Made by a program: the position numbers and the translations under genes | Shown here: one piece after another, positions 52,551 to 61,014 of the stretch | Layout: each line of letters starts with the position of its first letter | How positions within the stretch are numbered: the stretch's first letter is position 1 | The notes under the pieces: model-generated | The model's database searches: none | Told to the model about the DNA's origin: nothing | The model's input: the letters and a program-made list of their open reading frames with translations, nothing else | Source: Flavobacteriales bacterium | GTDB taxonomy: Bacteria; Bacteroidota; Bacteroidia; Flavobacteriales_G; Salibacteraceae | DNA length: 64,000 nt | Reading direction: 5' to 3' | Assembly: GCA_013204105.1 (NCBI GenBank) | Contig: JABMOM010000020.1 | Location: 203,888 to 267,887 of the forward strand

Positions 52551-53048
52551 GTGAGCAGAGGATTTGTAAAAGAGGACGATCAGGAAGAACCTCCATTTGT
52601 GCCGCCACGGGCTTCGTTACCGTCCGGAGTAGATAATTATGTCACTTCGGAGGGGCTCGCACAATTGAAGTTGGAACGAGAGGAGCTCATCAAATCACGC
52701 AAAGAGACGCGCACATTGAGCGAGCGAGATCGCAGAAGGGAGAACACCGTCATCGATGTGAAAATATCTCAGCTGGACGAGCGGATCGATTCAGCGCAAC
52801 TCATCGCACCCCATGAAAATCCTACGGAAGTTCGATTCGGGGTTCAGGTAAGCTTCGAGTCTCTCTCCCCCAAAGGCCCACCCAGAAAGTTTAAGGTTGT
52901 AGGCGTAGATGAAGCCAATATTCGTGCTTTAAAGGTCGCCTTCACAGCGCCCATTGTGCAGGCTATGATGGGTAAGCGGGTTGGAGAAACCTTTGTTTTT
53001 GAACAAGCTGGAAAGCCTATGCAGTTTGAAGTGATCCAAATTGAATGA
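52551..53048 (+). CDS. GreA/GreB-family transcription-elongation-factor-like protein
   Basis: A GTG start at 52551 (an ATG five bases earlier meets a stop after one codon) gives MSRGFVKEDDQEEPPFVPPR, the characteristic start of a Bacteroidota GreA-like family. The protein (165 residues) has a coiled coil (LKLEREELIKSRKETRTLSE, about 38-80) and the C-terminal GreA FKBP-like domain (VQVSFESLSPKGPPRKFKVV). It may rescue stalled RNA polymerase, but the acidic tip residues of GreA are not obvious, so the activity is uncertain. Stand-alone gene, convergent with the thioesterase gene. Confidence 0.85.
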   Translation: MSRGFVKEDDQEEPPFVPPRASLPSGVDNYVTSEGLAQLKLEREELIKSRKETRTLSERDRRRENTVIDVKISQLDERIDSAQLIAPHENPTEVRFGVQVSFESLSPKGPPRKFKVVGVDEANIRALKVAFTAPIVQAMMGKRVGETFVFEQAGKPMQFEVIQIE

Positions 53049-53447
53049 TCAATCGTCCGAGTCCTTCAATCTATCCTTAATGTACTCGATTTCAGTCTTG
53101 CCGTGCGCCACAGGTTTACCGTCTTCACCTAAAGAAACCATGGTTATGTTGTCAATACTGACGATCGTTTGACGTGTCATCTTATTCCTCACCTCACAGG
53201 AAAGCGTGATGGATGTTCTTCCCCACTTCGCAACCTCGATGCCAATCTCCACAATGTCTCCCTGCTGCGCGGCAGAAACAAAATTGATGTCTGACATGTA
53301 TTTGGTAACCACTCGCTTGTTGTCCAGCTGAATGATGGTGTAGAGCGCGGCCTCTTCATCGATCCACTGCAATAGCCGGCCCCCAAACAGGGTCTCGTTT
53401 GCGTTTAAATCTTCGGGCTTTACCCATTTTCTCGTGTGAAACTTCAT
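53049..53447 (-). CDS. YciA-like hotdog-fold acyl-CoA thioesterase
   Basis: A 132-residue hotdog-fold protein: VKPEDLNANETLFGGRLLQW (catalytic Asn/Gly loop), IDEEAALYTIIQLDNKRVVT and DINFVSAAQQGDIVEIGIEV match the YciA/BFIT type acyl-CoA thioesterases. It hydrolyses acyl-CoA in the cytoplasm. Its start overlaps the acetyl-CoA synthetase stop by four bases (ATGA), so the two are one operon; the enzyme may balance acyl-CoA pools made by the synthetase, though this is inference. Its stop is one base from the convergent GreA-like gene. Confidence 0.92.
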   Translation of the reverse strand: MKFHTRKWVKPEDLNANETLFGGRLLQWIDEEAALYTIIQLDNKRVVTKYMSDINFVSAAQQGDIVEIGIEVAKWGRTSITLSCEVRNKMTRQTIVSIDNITMVSLGEDGKPVAHGKTEIEYIKDRLKDSDD

Positions 53448-55339
53448 AGTGCTCCTTTTACAATATCAGCTACCACTTCCGGATCGAGCAATGTACTAAT
53501 GTCGCCTAGTTTATCTGGTTCGCCTTCAGCAATCTTACGCAGGATCCGACGCATGATTTTACCTGAACGTGTCTTTGGCAATCCCGTCACAAACTGAATC
53601 TTCTCGGGTTTGGCAATTTTACCGATCTGTTCCACAACGGTCTCAACGATCTCAGCACGCGCCGTTTCAAGGTCATCAGGAAACGTATCGCATACCACGT
53701 AAGCATAGATGCCTTGCCCTTTGATTTCATGCGGATAGCCCACCACCGCTGACTCAACCACGATACTGCAGGCGTTGACGGCATTTTCAATTTCTGCCGT
53801 CCCAAATCGGTGTCCACTCACATTTATGACATCATCTACCCTCCCAATGATCCGGTACATGCCGTTTTCATCTCGTTTGGCGCCATCGCCCGTGAAGTAA
53901 TGTCCTTTGTAATGAGAAAAATAGGTAGTGCGGCATCGTTCGTGATCGCCATAGGTAGTGCGTATGATCGACGGCCACGGATGTTTGATACAGAGGTATC
54001 CCTCTACTCCATTTTCTTTAATTTCCTTTCCTTCTTGGTCCAGCAGTACCGGTTGAATTCCCGGCAAGGGATATCCTGCATGTGCAGGTTTCATCGGACT
54101 TAGATCGCCGAGGCCTGAGATCATGATGCCACCGGTTTCAGTCTGCCACCAGGTGTCTACAATTGGACATCGTTCTTTACCTACGTGGATATGGTACCAC
54201 TTCCACGCTTCTTCGTTGATTGGCTCACCCACCGTTCCCAAGACCTTTAAGGAGTCTAGGCTGTACGATAGTACGTGGTCTTCTCCATAGGCCATCAATG
54301 CTCTGATGGCCGTCGGCGCTGTATAAAACTGATTGACACCATGCTTATCGCATACCTGCCAAAATCTTCCCGGATCGGGATAAGTGGGAACCCCCTCGAA
54401 CATCAGCGTCGTAGCCCCTGAGATCAAGGGACCATATACAATGTAGCTGTGCCCAGTAATCCATCCCACGTCAGCCGTGCACCAATAAATATCGCTTTCG
54501 CCACATTGAAAAACGTTTTGAAACGAATAGGCCGTGTAAACCATATACCCTCCGTGCGTGTGGACCACGCCTTTTGGCTTTCCTGTTGAACCCGAGGTAT
54601 ACAGTATAAAGAGCATGTCCTCTGCATCCATTTCCTCCGCGGGACACTCCTTAGGCATTCCATCAATGGCTTCGTGCCACCAGATGTCTCTTCCTTCGGC
54701 CATGTTCGGCGACCAGTCCAGGCAATTAAAGACAATGACGCGCTCAATCGAATCGCATGACTGCAGTGCTTCATCCACCACGCGCTTCAGTGGAACTTGC
54801 TTGGCTCCCCGATTCAGGCCATCCGCGGTAATGACCATTTTGGCTTGTGCATCGTTGATGCGGTCGGCCATGGCGTGAGCGCTAAAACCCGCAAAAACCA
54901 CAGAGTGAACCGCTCCTATTCGGGCGCAAGCAAGTACAGCAATGGTGAGTTCGGGAACCATGGGCATATAGATCACAATGCGATCACCCTTTTCAATGCC
55001 TTGGGCTTTCAGTGCGTTGGCGAATTCACAGACCTTTTCATGCAATTCGCGATACGTCAGTCGAACGAAGCGCTCTTTCGGATCGTTGGGTTCCCAAATG
55101 AGGGCTAGCTTATTGCCTCGTTGTTCAAGGTGACGGTCTAAAGCATTTTCTGTGATATTGACTTTACCTCCTTTAAACCATTTGATGTCTGGTCCCTCAA
55201 AATCCCATTCACACACCGTATCGTAGGGTTTTTGCCAATGAAACGTTTTGGCTATTTCATCCCAAAAACCTTCGGGGTTTGAGACGCTCTCTGCATATTT
55301 CTGTTGGTATTCTTCGAATGATCGTATGCGTAAGTCCAT
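53444..55339 (-). CDS. acs: Acetyl-CoA synthetase
   Basis: A 631-residue ANL-superfamily ligase. Motifs are MLFILYTSGSTGKPKGVVHT (P-loop), DTWWQTETGGIMISG, YFTGDGAKRDENGMYRIIGR and the C-terminal GLPKTRSGKIMRRILRKIAE carrying the catalytic and acetylatable lysine. It activates acetate with ATP to acetyl-AMP and then acetyl-CoA. Length is typical of AcsA. The gene follows a ~50-base gap after the PorV-like gene on the same strand and overlaps the thioesterase gene by four bases. Confidence 0.96.
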   Translation of the reverse strand: MDLRIRSFEEYQQKYAESVSNPEGFWDEIAKTFHWQKPYDTVCEWDFEGPDIKWFKGGKVNITENALDRHLEQRGNKLALIWEPNDPKERFVRLTYRELHEKVCEFANALKAQGIEKGDRIVIYMPMVPELTIAVLACARIGAVHSVVFAGFSAHAMADRINDAQAKMVITADGLNRGAKQVPLKRVVDEALQSCDSIERVIVFNCLDWSPNMAEGRDIWWHEAIDGMPKECPAEEMDAEDMLFILYTSGSTGKPKGVVHTHGGYMVYTAYSFQNVFQCGESDIYWCTADVGWITGHSYIVYGPLISGATTLMFEGVPTYPDPGRFWQVCDKHGVNQFYTAPTAIRALMAYGEDHVLSYSLDSLKVLGTVGEPINEEAWKWYHIHVGKERCPIVDTWWQTETGGIMISGLGDLSPMKPAHAGYPLPGIQPVLLDQEGKEIKENGVEGYLCIKHPWPSIIRTTYGDHERCRTTYFSHYKGHYFTGDGAKRDENGMYRIIGRVDDVINVSGHRFGTAEIENAVNACSIVVESAVVGYPHEIKGQGIYAYVVCDTFPDDLETARAEIVETVVEQIGKIAKPEKIQFVTGLPKTRSGKIMRRILRKIAEGEPDKLGDISTLLDPEVVADIVKGAL

Positions 55340-55391
55340 CTTGTTGCTTTGTGTTTAACAAGTATAGGAAAGGATAAACGACTGACCTCAG

Positions 55392-56624
55392 CTACTCGGA
55401 CTTCCGTCTTGACAAACGCTGTTGGAAGCCGAGCGAATAACACATTGTTCCACCTAGTGAAGTGCTATTCCAAGCTTCACTGAATGGACTTTCGAAAATC
55501 CTAGCCACATCAAAGTAGAAACTTTTATAGGACGCGCCAGCACCCGCTGTAAAGTACTGCCGATTACCTTTAGTAGGAGCTTCATAAAAATAACCCAAAC
55601 GGGCGACCCCTCGAACACTGCTACTCATCCGATATCCCGCCTCCAAGCCGATGCGGTGATTGATCTCATTCACCTCCTCAGGAAAGCCCCTTGGAGCATC
55701 ATAAAACGACTGGTAAAGCGCTACTACGACCGGCACATTTGGATCCATTCCTTGAGCGACAACAAAATTGCCAGCACCATCCACGATGAAGGCTCCCTGC
55801 TCATTCCTTTCATAGATAGGAGGAGTCGGAACCAACAATTTCGACGCCTGATACCCTAGGAGGATATCAATCTCATTGTTTTCAAGGTGCTTGACTTTGA
55901 AATGTAAATAGCTACCTGCGTTGAGTTGAGTGGGGATGAAATCGCGCCGCTGTCCTTATACGTAGCCGATTTTTGGTCCGAGGTTAACGATGGCGCCTCC
56001 TAGCCCTAGCTCCAGGGCGGTTCGGTCTGACGTTGCAATGCTTCGTCGATAAATAGCGCCTATATCCACCGCACCAGTAATGCCAGGTTTTGACGATGCA
56101 CCTCCAACCGTTTGACCTCCGGTAAGGTTCGAAGAGACGAATTTGCCCGCAAGCCCGACACCTAGGTTCTCATTCAATTTGATCGCATAATTGACCTGAC
56201 CACAGAATTCCTTTGGCGTAAACTGTGTCGTCGAATTTCCAAACTGATCAGTGAATTGAATCTTCCCTAGACTGAAATAGCGCAGATTTACACCAATAGC
56301 ATGCGCCTTTGATAATTGATAGCTCCCATCAATAGACGCAAGAGAGATGTCAGGTACCAAGGATCTTAGCCATGGCATATAAGTGGCTTGTACATTAAGG
56401 GTGCGGGAATCAGTCTGAATCAGGGCTGGATTGGAGTAAAAAGCCGTTGCGGTCTCTCCCCTAGGGGCTACTACCCCAAGGTTTCCTCTCCCAAGGACTC
56501 TTGCATTGTTTTCCAAGGACAAAAAAGGAACCGAGGTAGTGATCAGATTCGAATACGCTTGCAATTGTGCATTTGCGTAGAACGTCAAGGTAAAAGCTAC
56601 GAGAAATGTTAGCAATCGTCTCAT
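55392..56624 (-). pseudogene. PorV-like T9SS outer-membrane protein gene with an in-frame stop
   Basis: A continuous reading frame from the ATG at 56624 to the stop at 55392 would encode about 410 residues of a PorV/LptO-like 14-stranded barrel. A single TAA at 55958-55956 interrupts it after residue 222. The N-terminal part (LGVVAPRGETATAFYSNPAL, LRYFSLGKIQFTDQFGNSTT, LTGGQTVGG) and the C-terminal part (LLVPTPPIYE, VALYQSFYDAPRGFPEEVNE, KGNRQYFTAGAGASYKSF) are both well conserved, and the stretch between them reads DFIPTQLNAGSYLHFK in the same frame. There is no porU nearby, so this may be a second PorV copy. Confidence 0.82.
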
Positions 56625-56634
56625 GAGAATGCGT

Positions 56635-57702
56635 TTACAACCACCCTCTTTTTCTAAAATACATCACCATAAACAATGTAATCACCGCCATGAGGCCCCA
56701 CATAATGAAGTAGCTGTACTCATAATGGAGTTCTGGAACGTTATCAAAATTGGTTCCGTAGATACCCGCGATGAAGGTCAGCGGAATGAAAATTACGGAG
56801 AAGATCGTGAGGAATTTCATGATGTCGTTTAGACGACTGGAGATGGTCGTGTGGTAGATGTTCAGTTGATCGCTTAGGATTTCCCTGTAGCTCTCTGACG
56901 TCTCAACGGCCTGTGCAATGTTTCCTTGGAGTTCTCGCAGATGCACGCCAACCACATCATGATCGATAAAGTCAGAATCTACCTTCACCAAGGCGTTGAT
57001 CATCTCTTTAGCAGGAAGGATATTCTTGCGGAGAAAATTGAATTCCTTTTTAAAGCCATTGATCTTTTCCAGGCTATTCCCCTTGGGCTCCTTCAGTAAA
57101 TGCTCTTCCATCGATTCTACTCGATCTCCTAAGACACTCAAGATATAGATGTAATTATCAATGACGATGTCCAACAAAGCAAAGGCCAGGTAATCTGAAT
57201 TCGAGGCGCGAATCTTCTTTTTCCTATTTCGAATGCGATCCCGAACAGGCTCGAATACGTCGCCTTTACTCTCTTGAAAAGATATCAGGATGCGATCTGC
57301 AATAACAAGGCTTAGGTTTTCGACATGCACCCTATTCTTAGCCTCTTCATAGCGAAGCATTTTGATTGAAATGTACAGACAGTTATCATACTCCACTACT
57401 CTAGGCCTGCTCGTGGTGTTTAGGACGTCGGACAAAACCATTCGATCCAGTTCGAAAAGCTCACCCACCTTAGAGATAAGATGGGCATCGTGAACGCCAT
57501 CGATGTTTAACCATGAAACAGAGTCCTTTTCTTGAAACGGCAGTGCTTCATCGATCGTTTGAAGGGTCAACTCCTCCAAGTGTTCAGCATCGAAGTCAAA
57601 CAGTCGGAGGTGAGATATGTCCGATCGTTTCTGCCCTTTGAATTTCAGTTCAAAGGGCGATAAACCGATGTCCGATCGATCTTGGGATGCAAATCGCGCC
57701 AT
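56635..57702 (-). CDS. CorA-family magnesium/cobalt transporter-like protein
   Basis: A 355-residue protein with the CorA layout: an acidic/helical cytoplasmic N-domain (residues 1-~290) and two C-terminal membrane helices (about 295-315 and 328-348). The loop after the first helix reads IYGTNFDNVPELHYEYSY. In CorA the signature there is GMN; here Met is replaced by Thr. The family forms pentameric divalent cation channels. The change leaves open which ion is transported. The gene starts the minus-strand unit before the PorV-like gene (10-base gap). Confidence 0.9.
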   Translation of the reverse strand: MARFASQDRSDIGLSPFELKFKGQKRSDISHLRLFDFDAEHLEELTLQTIDEALPFQEKDSVSWLNIDGVHDAHLISKVGELFELDRMVLSDVLNTTSRPRVVEYDNCLYISIKMLRYEEAKNRVHVENLSLVIADRILISFQESKGDVFEPVRDRIRNRKKKIRASNSDYLAFALLDIVIDNYIYILSVLGDRVESMEEHLLKEPKGNSLEKINGFKKEFNFLRKNILPAKEMINALVKVDSDFIDHDVVGVHLRELQGNIAQAVETSESYREILSDQLNIYHTTISSRLNDIMKFLTIFSVIFIPLTFIAGIYGTNFDNVPELHYEYSYFIMWGLMAVITLFMVMYFRKRGWL

Positions 57703-57830
57703 AGCAATGTTTCATTTGAACGGACCTAAAATACAAATCCTAACCTAGCCGAAAAGCGCCGTAACAAGATTCCATCAACGATTCGAGATAGGGCAAACAG
57801 TTCGTGTTCATCCCAGCGGTTTGTTGTTAT

Positions 57831-57848
57831 GATTTGTTCACACAAATC
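57831..57848. repeat. 7-bp-arm inverted repeat upstream of the EGF-like lipoprotein
   Basis: GATTTGT-TCAC-ACAAATC, about 35 bases upstream of the -33 box of the lipoprotein promoter, in the divergent corA/lipoprotein gap. Possible operator. Confidence 0.3.
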
Positions 57849-57882
57849 TGATGTAAGTTGTTGATGCTGTGATGAATAGGAT

Positions 57883-57912
57883 TTGATTGTAACTAAACAC
57901 CCCCTAGCTTAG
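57883..57912 (+). promoter_or_regulatory. Promoter of the EGF-like lipoprotein gene
   Basis: TTG (57883-57885), 19 bases, TAGCTTAG (57905-57912, one mismatch). The predicted leader to the ATG at 57942 is about 23 bases. Confidence 0.5.
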
Positions 57913-57941
57913 TCCCATTAATATCAAAACACCGTTTAGTT

Positions 57942-58487
57942 ATGAAAACCGTATTTAACACCGTAATTGCCTTCGCGCTTTTGCTGGCTTCTTGCCAAAA
58001 GCTCGATCTTGTTCATTCACATTTTGCAGATTCAAGTTGCAGCACAGAACAGTGCGACTGTGAAGAAGGGTTTGCAGGAGATTTCTGCGACATTGCACTG
58101 ACACCTAAGACTGTCATAATTCATAGCGTAGAGATCAATGCTATTCCAGCTTTCAACCATGGAGAATCCTGGGATGAGTACATCGGATTACCCGACGTCT
58201 CTTTTTCACTTTCGCACATGCATGAGGTGCTGTATGAATCCCAGCAAACCTATCAGGATGCACAGCCTGATGATTGTTTGAAATTCACGAATGTTGAAGT
58301 CCCGTTGACCGATGTATTGGGAGAATACCGCATCCGTTTGATCGATGAAGATCCTGGAAGCAAATCTTCCGAAATCATCGAAGACCTGTACTTTAAGCCT
58401 TATATCAAAGAAGATGGACTTCCCGAGACGATTCACATTAAAGAAGACGGCACCGAGGCCACCCTTCATTTGAGTTACCGCTTCTAA
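57942..58487 (+). CDS. Lipoprotein with EGF-like cysteine cluster
   Basis: A 181-residue lipoprotein (MKTVFNTVIAFALLLASC). Directly after the anchor lies a compact cysteine cluster, CSTEQCDCEEGFAGDFCD, with the CxCxxGFxGxxC pattern of EGF-like repeats, unusual but known in Bacteroidota lipoproteins. The remaining ~130 residues (SVEINAIPAFNHGESWDEYI, DVLGEYRIRLIDED) resemble a C2-like beta sandwich. The function is unknown; binding at the cell surface is a reasonable guess. It has its own promoter. Confidence 0.78.
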   Translation: MKTVFNTVIAFALLLASCQKLDLVHSHFADSSCSTEQCDCEEGFAGDFCDIALTPKTVIIHSVEINAIPAFNHGESWDEYIGLPDVSFSLSHMHEVLYESQQTYQDAQPDDCLKFTNVEVPLTDVLGEYRIRLIDEDPGSKSSEIIEDLYFKPYIKEDGLPETIHIKEDGTEATLHLSYRF

Positions 58488-58561
58488 GGCCAAACATTCT
58501 AACATGTCCAGGTGGGGAAATCTGCGTGACCTTCCTCACCTTCCATGGATGGATGTGTTCT

Positions 58562-58569
58562 TAACTTTG
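58562..58569 (+). promoter_or_regulatory. -7 element of the ytxJ gene
   Basis: TAACTTTG is a perfect TAnnTTTG, 18 bases before the ATG at 58588; it also helps to choose that start over the in-frame one at 58504. Confidence 0.5.
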
Positions 58570-58587
58570 CCTCAAATTGATAATACC

Positions 58588-58956
58588 ATGTGGGGCGTAG
58601 CAAAACGAGAGGAAAAGATCCCAAGCAGTTGGAAGCGGATTACAAATGAAAACTTGACTGCTGAGATCATTGAACGATCCAAAGATCATCCAATTGCCAT
58701 ATTTAAGCACAGCACGCATTGTTCGAGAAGTGCATATGCAAAGGAGCGACTAGAAAATGAGCATGCGCTGTCTTCGAATAAGTTGACTGTTCTCTATCTT
58801 GATCTGCTCGAGCATCGCTCTTTGTCGGATCGTATTGCCTCTGATCTAAAGATTATTCACCAAAGCCCTCAGTTCATAGTAGTAAAGAACGGACGTGTGG
58901 TTTACGCCGCTTCGCATGAATCTATTTCTTACGCAAAAGCACTTTCGTCGTTGTAG
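58588..58956 (+). CDS. ytxJ: YtxJ-like bacillithiol-system redox protein
   Basis: From the ATG at 58588 (placed right after a perfect -7 element) the protein has 122 residues. The single active-site cysteine lies in AIFKHSTHCSRSAYAKERLE, the YtxJ/DUF2847 signature, and the end has IIHQSPQFIVVKNGRVVYAA, a thioredoxin-fold cis-Pro region. YtxJ is predicted to act as a monothiol bacilliredoxin. The upstream start at 58504 would place the promoter inside the gene and adds a non-conserved extension. No bacillithiol biosynthesis genes are in this window. Confidence 0.88.
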   Translation: MWGVAKREEKIPSSWKRITNENLTAEIIERSKDHPIAIFKHSTHCSRSAYAKERLENEHALSSNKLTVLYLDLLEHRSLSDRIASDLKIIHQSPQFIVVKNGRVVYAASHESISYAKALSSL

Positions 58957-59013
58957 TCTATCTCTTGCTTGAAGTAGCGTTTCATTCTCAAATAAACGCT
59001 GCGAAGAATCGAT

Positions 59014-59043
59014 TGTTGATATTCGCCCCATTAATAATTTTGG
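59014..59043 (+). promoter_or_regulatory. Promoter of the small exported protein
   Basis: TTG (59014-59016), 19 bases, TAATTTTG (59036-59043): both elements and spacing match the Bacteroidota consensus exactly. Confidence 0.72.
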
Positions 59044-59100
59044 CAAGCAAGTCAAACTGCGTATACTCGCAGTTCGTTAGTGACACAAACGCATTGCCAC

Positions 59101-59415
59101 ATGCTCAACTTACTGCTTTCCCTGCTATTGCTTCTCGTTCAAGACGACAGGATTGAATTCCAATTGACCAATGCTTCTGCAGCATCCATCAAAGTAGAAA
59201 TTCCAGGATTTAGATCCATGGTGCTTGGTCAAGATCAATTCAGCGAGGTGCGTTTTCACCCCGGCCAAGAAGTGTATTCTTTGCAGGATGTAGATCTGGA
59301 CGGCCTAGAAGAACGTCTGTTGCTGTTCATTGTCTTAGAAGAACACAGAGGTGCTATTATAAAGGTGGACAAGCGGCTTAAAAAAGCACAGCGCGCGTAC
59401 TTGAGTCGGCGCTAA
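59101..59415 (+). CDS. Small exported protein of unknown function (104 aa)
   Basis: From the ATG at 59101 the protein opens with a short Leu-rich signal-like segment (MLNLLLSLLLLLVQDDRIEF) followed by a beta-rich domain (QLTNASAASIKVEIPGFRSM, VRFHPGQEVYSL, GAIIKVDKRLKKAQRAYLSR). An alternative start lies at 59080. It is probably exported or membrane-linked, but I do not recognise the family. It has a consensus promoter, and its last four bases overlap the end of the convergent rRNA/tRNA methyltransferase gene. Confidence 0.62.
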   Translation: MLNLLLSLLLLLVQDDRIEFQLTNASAASIKVEIPGFRSMVLGQDQFSEVRFHPGQEVYSLQDVDLDGLEERLLLFIVLEEHRGAIIKVDKRLKKAQRAYLSRR

Positions 59416-60188
59416 TTTCGATTGAGTATGTGAGAAGCTAAAATGGCGAAACTCACGGAAAGATTGAGTGAATCTACCGCCCCCAGCATTGGGATCACAA
59501 CTCTGCGATCCGACTCCTGCAGCCAAAAGTCCGTTAGGCCTTTACTTTCGGCCCCCATGACAAGTGCAATCGCAGCATGTTTCTCCATTGATGAATAATC
59601 CACGGCACTTTCAGTCAGTGCTGCCGCGACGATTTGCCGATCTGAAGCCCGTAAGAAATCTTTCGCTTGCTCATTCGAGTAGAATGCACACTTCACGGTG
59701 AAAATGGCTCCTCGACTGTTGCGAATAACATTCGGATTGAAAAGATCTATCTCACTCTCGGCAACGATCACTTGCTTTATTCCCAATGCATCGCACGTCC
59801 TAAGAATGGCCCCGAGGTTTCCTGGCTTCTCCCCCCCCTCCAGCACCGCCATCAAGCCCCCCTCCTGTTCAAGGACGGGTTCGAACGTTGGAAAAACGGC
59901 GATGAAATTACCCGGAACTTGCTGATAAGCCAAGGTGTCAAATAGCGCTTTGCTCAATTCAAGCAATTCAACCTCATTCGGGTCAAACCCAAAACTGCGG
60001 AATTCCACCTCTGTTATATAGCTCGATGTAAAGGCAATCAGTTTGGGCGCATGCCCTAACCGCAACGCCAGTTCTAGCTCGACGCGACCTTCCATGAGAA
60101 ACAGGCCTTCCTTTCGACGGTTTCTTGACTTCGCTAGGCCTTTCAACCATTTAAACCGGGCATTGGAAAAACTCTCAATGAAGACCAT
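59412..60188 (-). CDS. SpoU/TrmH-family RNA 2'-O-methyltransferase
   Basis: A 258-residue SPOUT methyltransferase with N-terminal substrate-binding domain (SRNRRKEGLFLMEGRVELEL) and a C-terminal knot: motif 1 EGGEKPGNLGAILRTCDALG, motif 2 ALVMGAESKGLTDFWL, motif 3 IPMLGAVDSLNLSVSFAILA. It methylates ribose 2'-OH of rRNA or tRNA using SAM. The exact target nucleotide cannot be told from sequence. It ends four bases from an M48 peptidase gene on the same strand, suggesting a shared transcript with the next genes. Confidence 0.93.
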   Translation of the reverse strand: MVFIESFSNARFKWLKGLAKSRNRRKEGLFLMEGRVELELALRLGHAPKLIAFTSSYITEVEFRSFGFDPNEVELLELSKALFDTLAYQQVPGNFIAVFPTFEPVLEQEGGLMAVLEGGEKPGNLGAILRTCDALGIKQVIVAESEIDLFNPNVIRNSRGAIFTVKCAFYSNEQAKDFLRASDRQIVAAALTESAVDYSSMEKHAAIALVMGAESKGLTDFWLQESDRRVVIPMLGAVDSLNLSVSFAILASHILNRN

Positions 60189-60192
60189 CCGG

Positions 60193-61011
60193 CTAAAGTG
60201 ATGATTTTAACGCTTCCCAGTCAATGGCAATCGGTTCGGCTTGAAACCCTTCTTCCACTTTGTATGCTAGACTAGCCTTAATTCGAGAGTTATTGTGTGG
60301 GTGACTCATGAGCCACTCCATCTCTGCGTCATACGACAAGTTTTCTCGATTCAATTTTCGAAAGAAGGCAGCAAGTGCATGCGGATCGATATGCGAGCGC
60401 TCAAGTAAATCCAATCCGAATTGATCGGCTTCTTGCTCCTGTGATCGGCTGAAAACATTTGAAACTACGGCCTGGGTAATTTCCCTTACCAATCCCGGAT
60501 CACCTCCTGTAAGGACTGCCATCACAAAAGTTATCCCTAGTTCGGCCACGATTTTATCTACCACGTGTCGTTGCTCGGCGTGTCCAATCTCATGTGCGAG
60601 TACCGCAGCAACTTCTTCTGGAGTATCACTGACAGCGAGAAGACCAGTGTACACGATAATGTTCCCGCCAGGAAGCGTCATGGCATTCACCATCGGGTCG
60701 TCGATGATCATGAATTTGTATTCATAGTCTGTAGGGCCGAGGTTTGTGAGTAAACGGTTCTCAATGACCCATAAGGCGGAATCCACTTTTGGGCTGACCT
60801 TCTCGCTTTGCTGAATCTCAAATATTTCCATAAGAAATTCACCGAGATCCTCTTCTTGCTCAATGCTCAAGGTAATGGCATCCGGATCCCACGACCCATT
60901 GGGCAGCCATCCTGTAGGAATCATAGGAGAGATATAGGTATACCCCAGCCATAGCAGTGCAAAGCTCACCAGTAATTTCAAGAGGTCCACCCAAATAGAT
61001 GTGCGTCCCAT
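60193..61011 (-). CDS. M48-family zinc metallopeptidase, membrane-anchored
   Basis: A 272-residue protein with an N-terminal membrane helix (LLKLLVSFALLWLGYTYI), the zinc motif VLAHEIGHAEQRHVVDKIV (HExxH) and the downstream Glu ligand in SRSQEQEADQFGLDLLERSH. It resembles M48 (HtpX/BepA-like) proteases that act in membrane or envelope quality control. TLPGGNIIVYTGLLA is the conserved strand region near the active site. It follows the DUF4870 gene by three bases, so these are in one operon. Confidence 0.92.
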   Translation of the reverse strand: MGRTSIWVDLLKLLVSFALLWLGYTYISPMIPTGWLPNGSWDPDAITLSIEQEEDLGEFLMEIFEIQQSEKVSPKVDSALWVIENRLLTNLGPTDYEYKFMIIDDPMVNAMTLPGGNIIVYTGLLAVSDTPEEVAAVLAHEIGHAEQRHVVDKIVAELGITFVMAVLTGGDPGLVREITQAVVSNVFSRSQEQEADQFGLDLLERSHIDPHALAAFFRKLNRENLSYDAEMEWLMSHPHNNSRIKASLAYKVEEGFQAEPIAIDWEALKSSL

Positions 61012-61014
61012 GCT

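Noticed and set aside
55956..55958. Programmed frameshift in the PorV-like gene
   Set aside because: The halves are in the same frame (the gap is exactly 39 codons), so the break is a stop codon rather than a frameshift.
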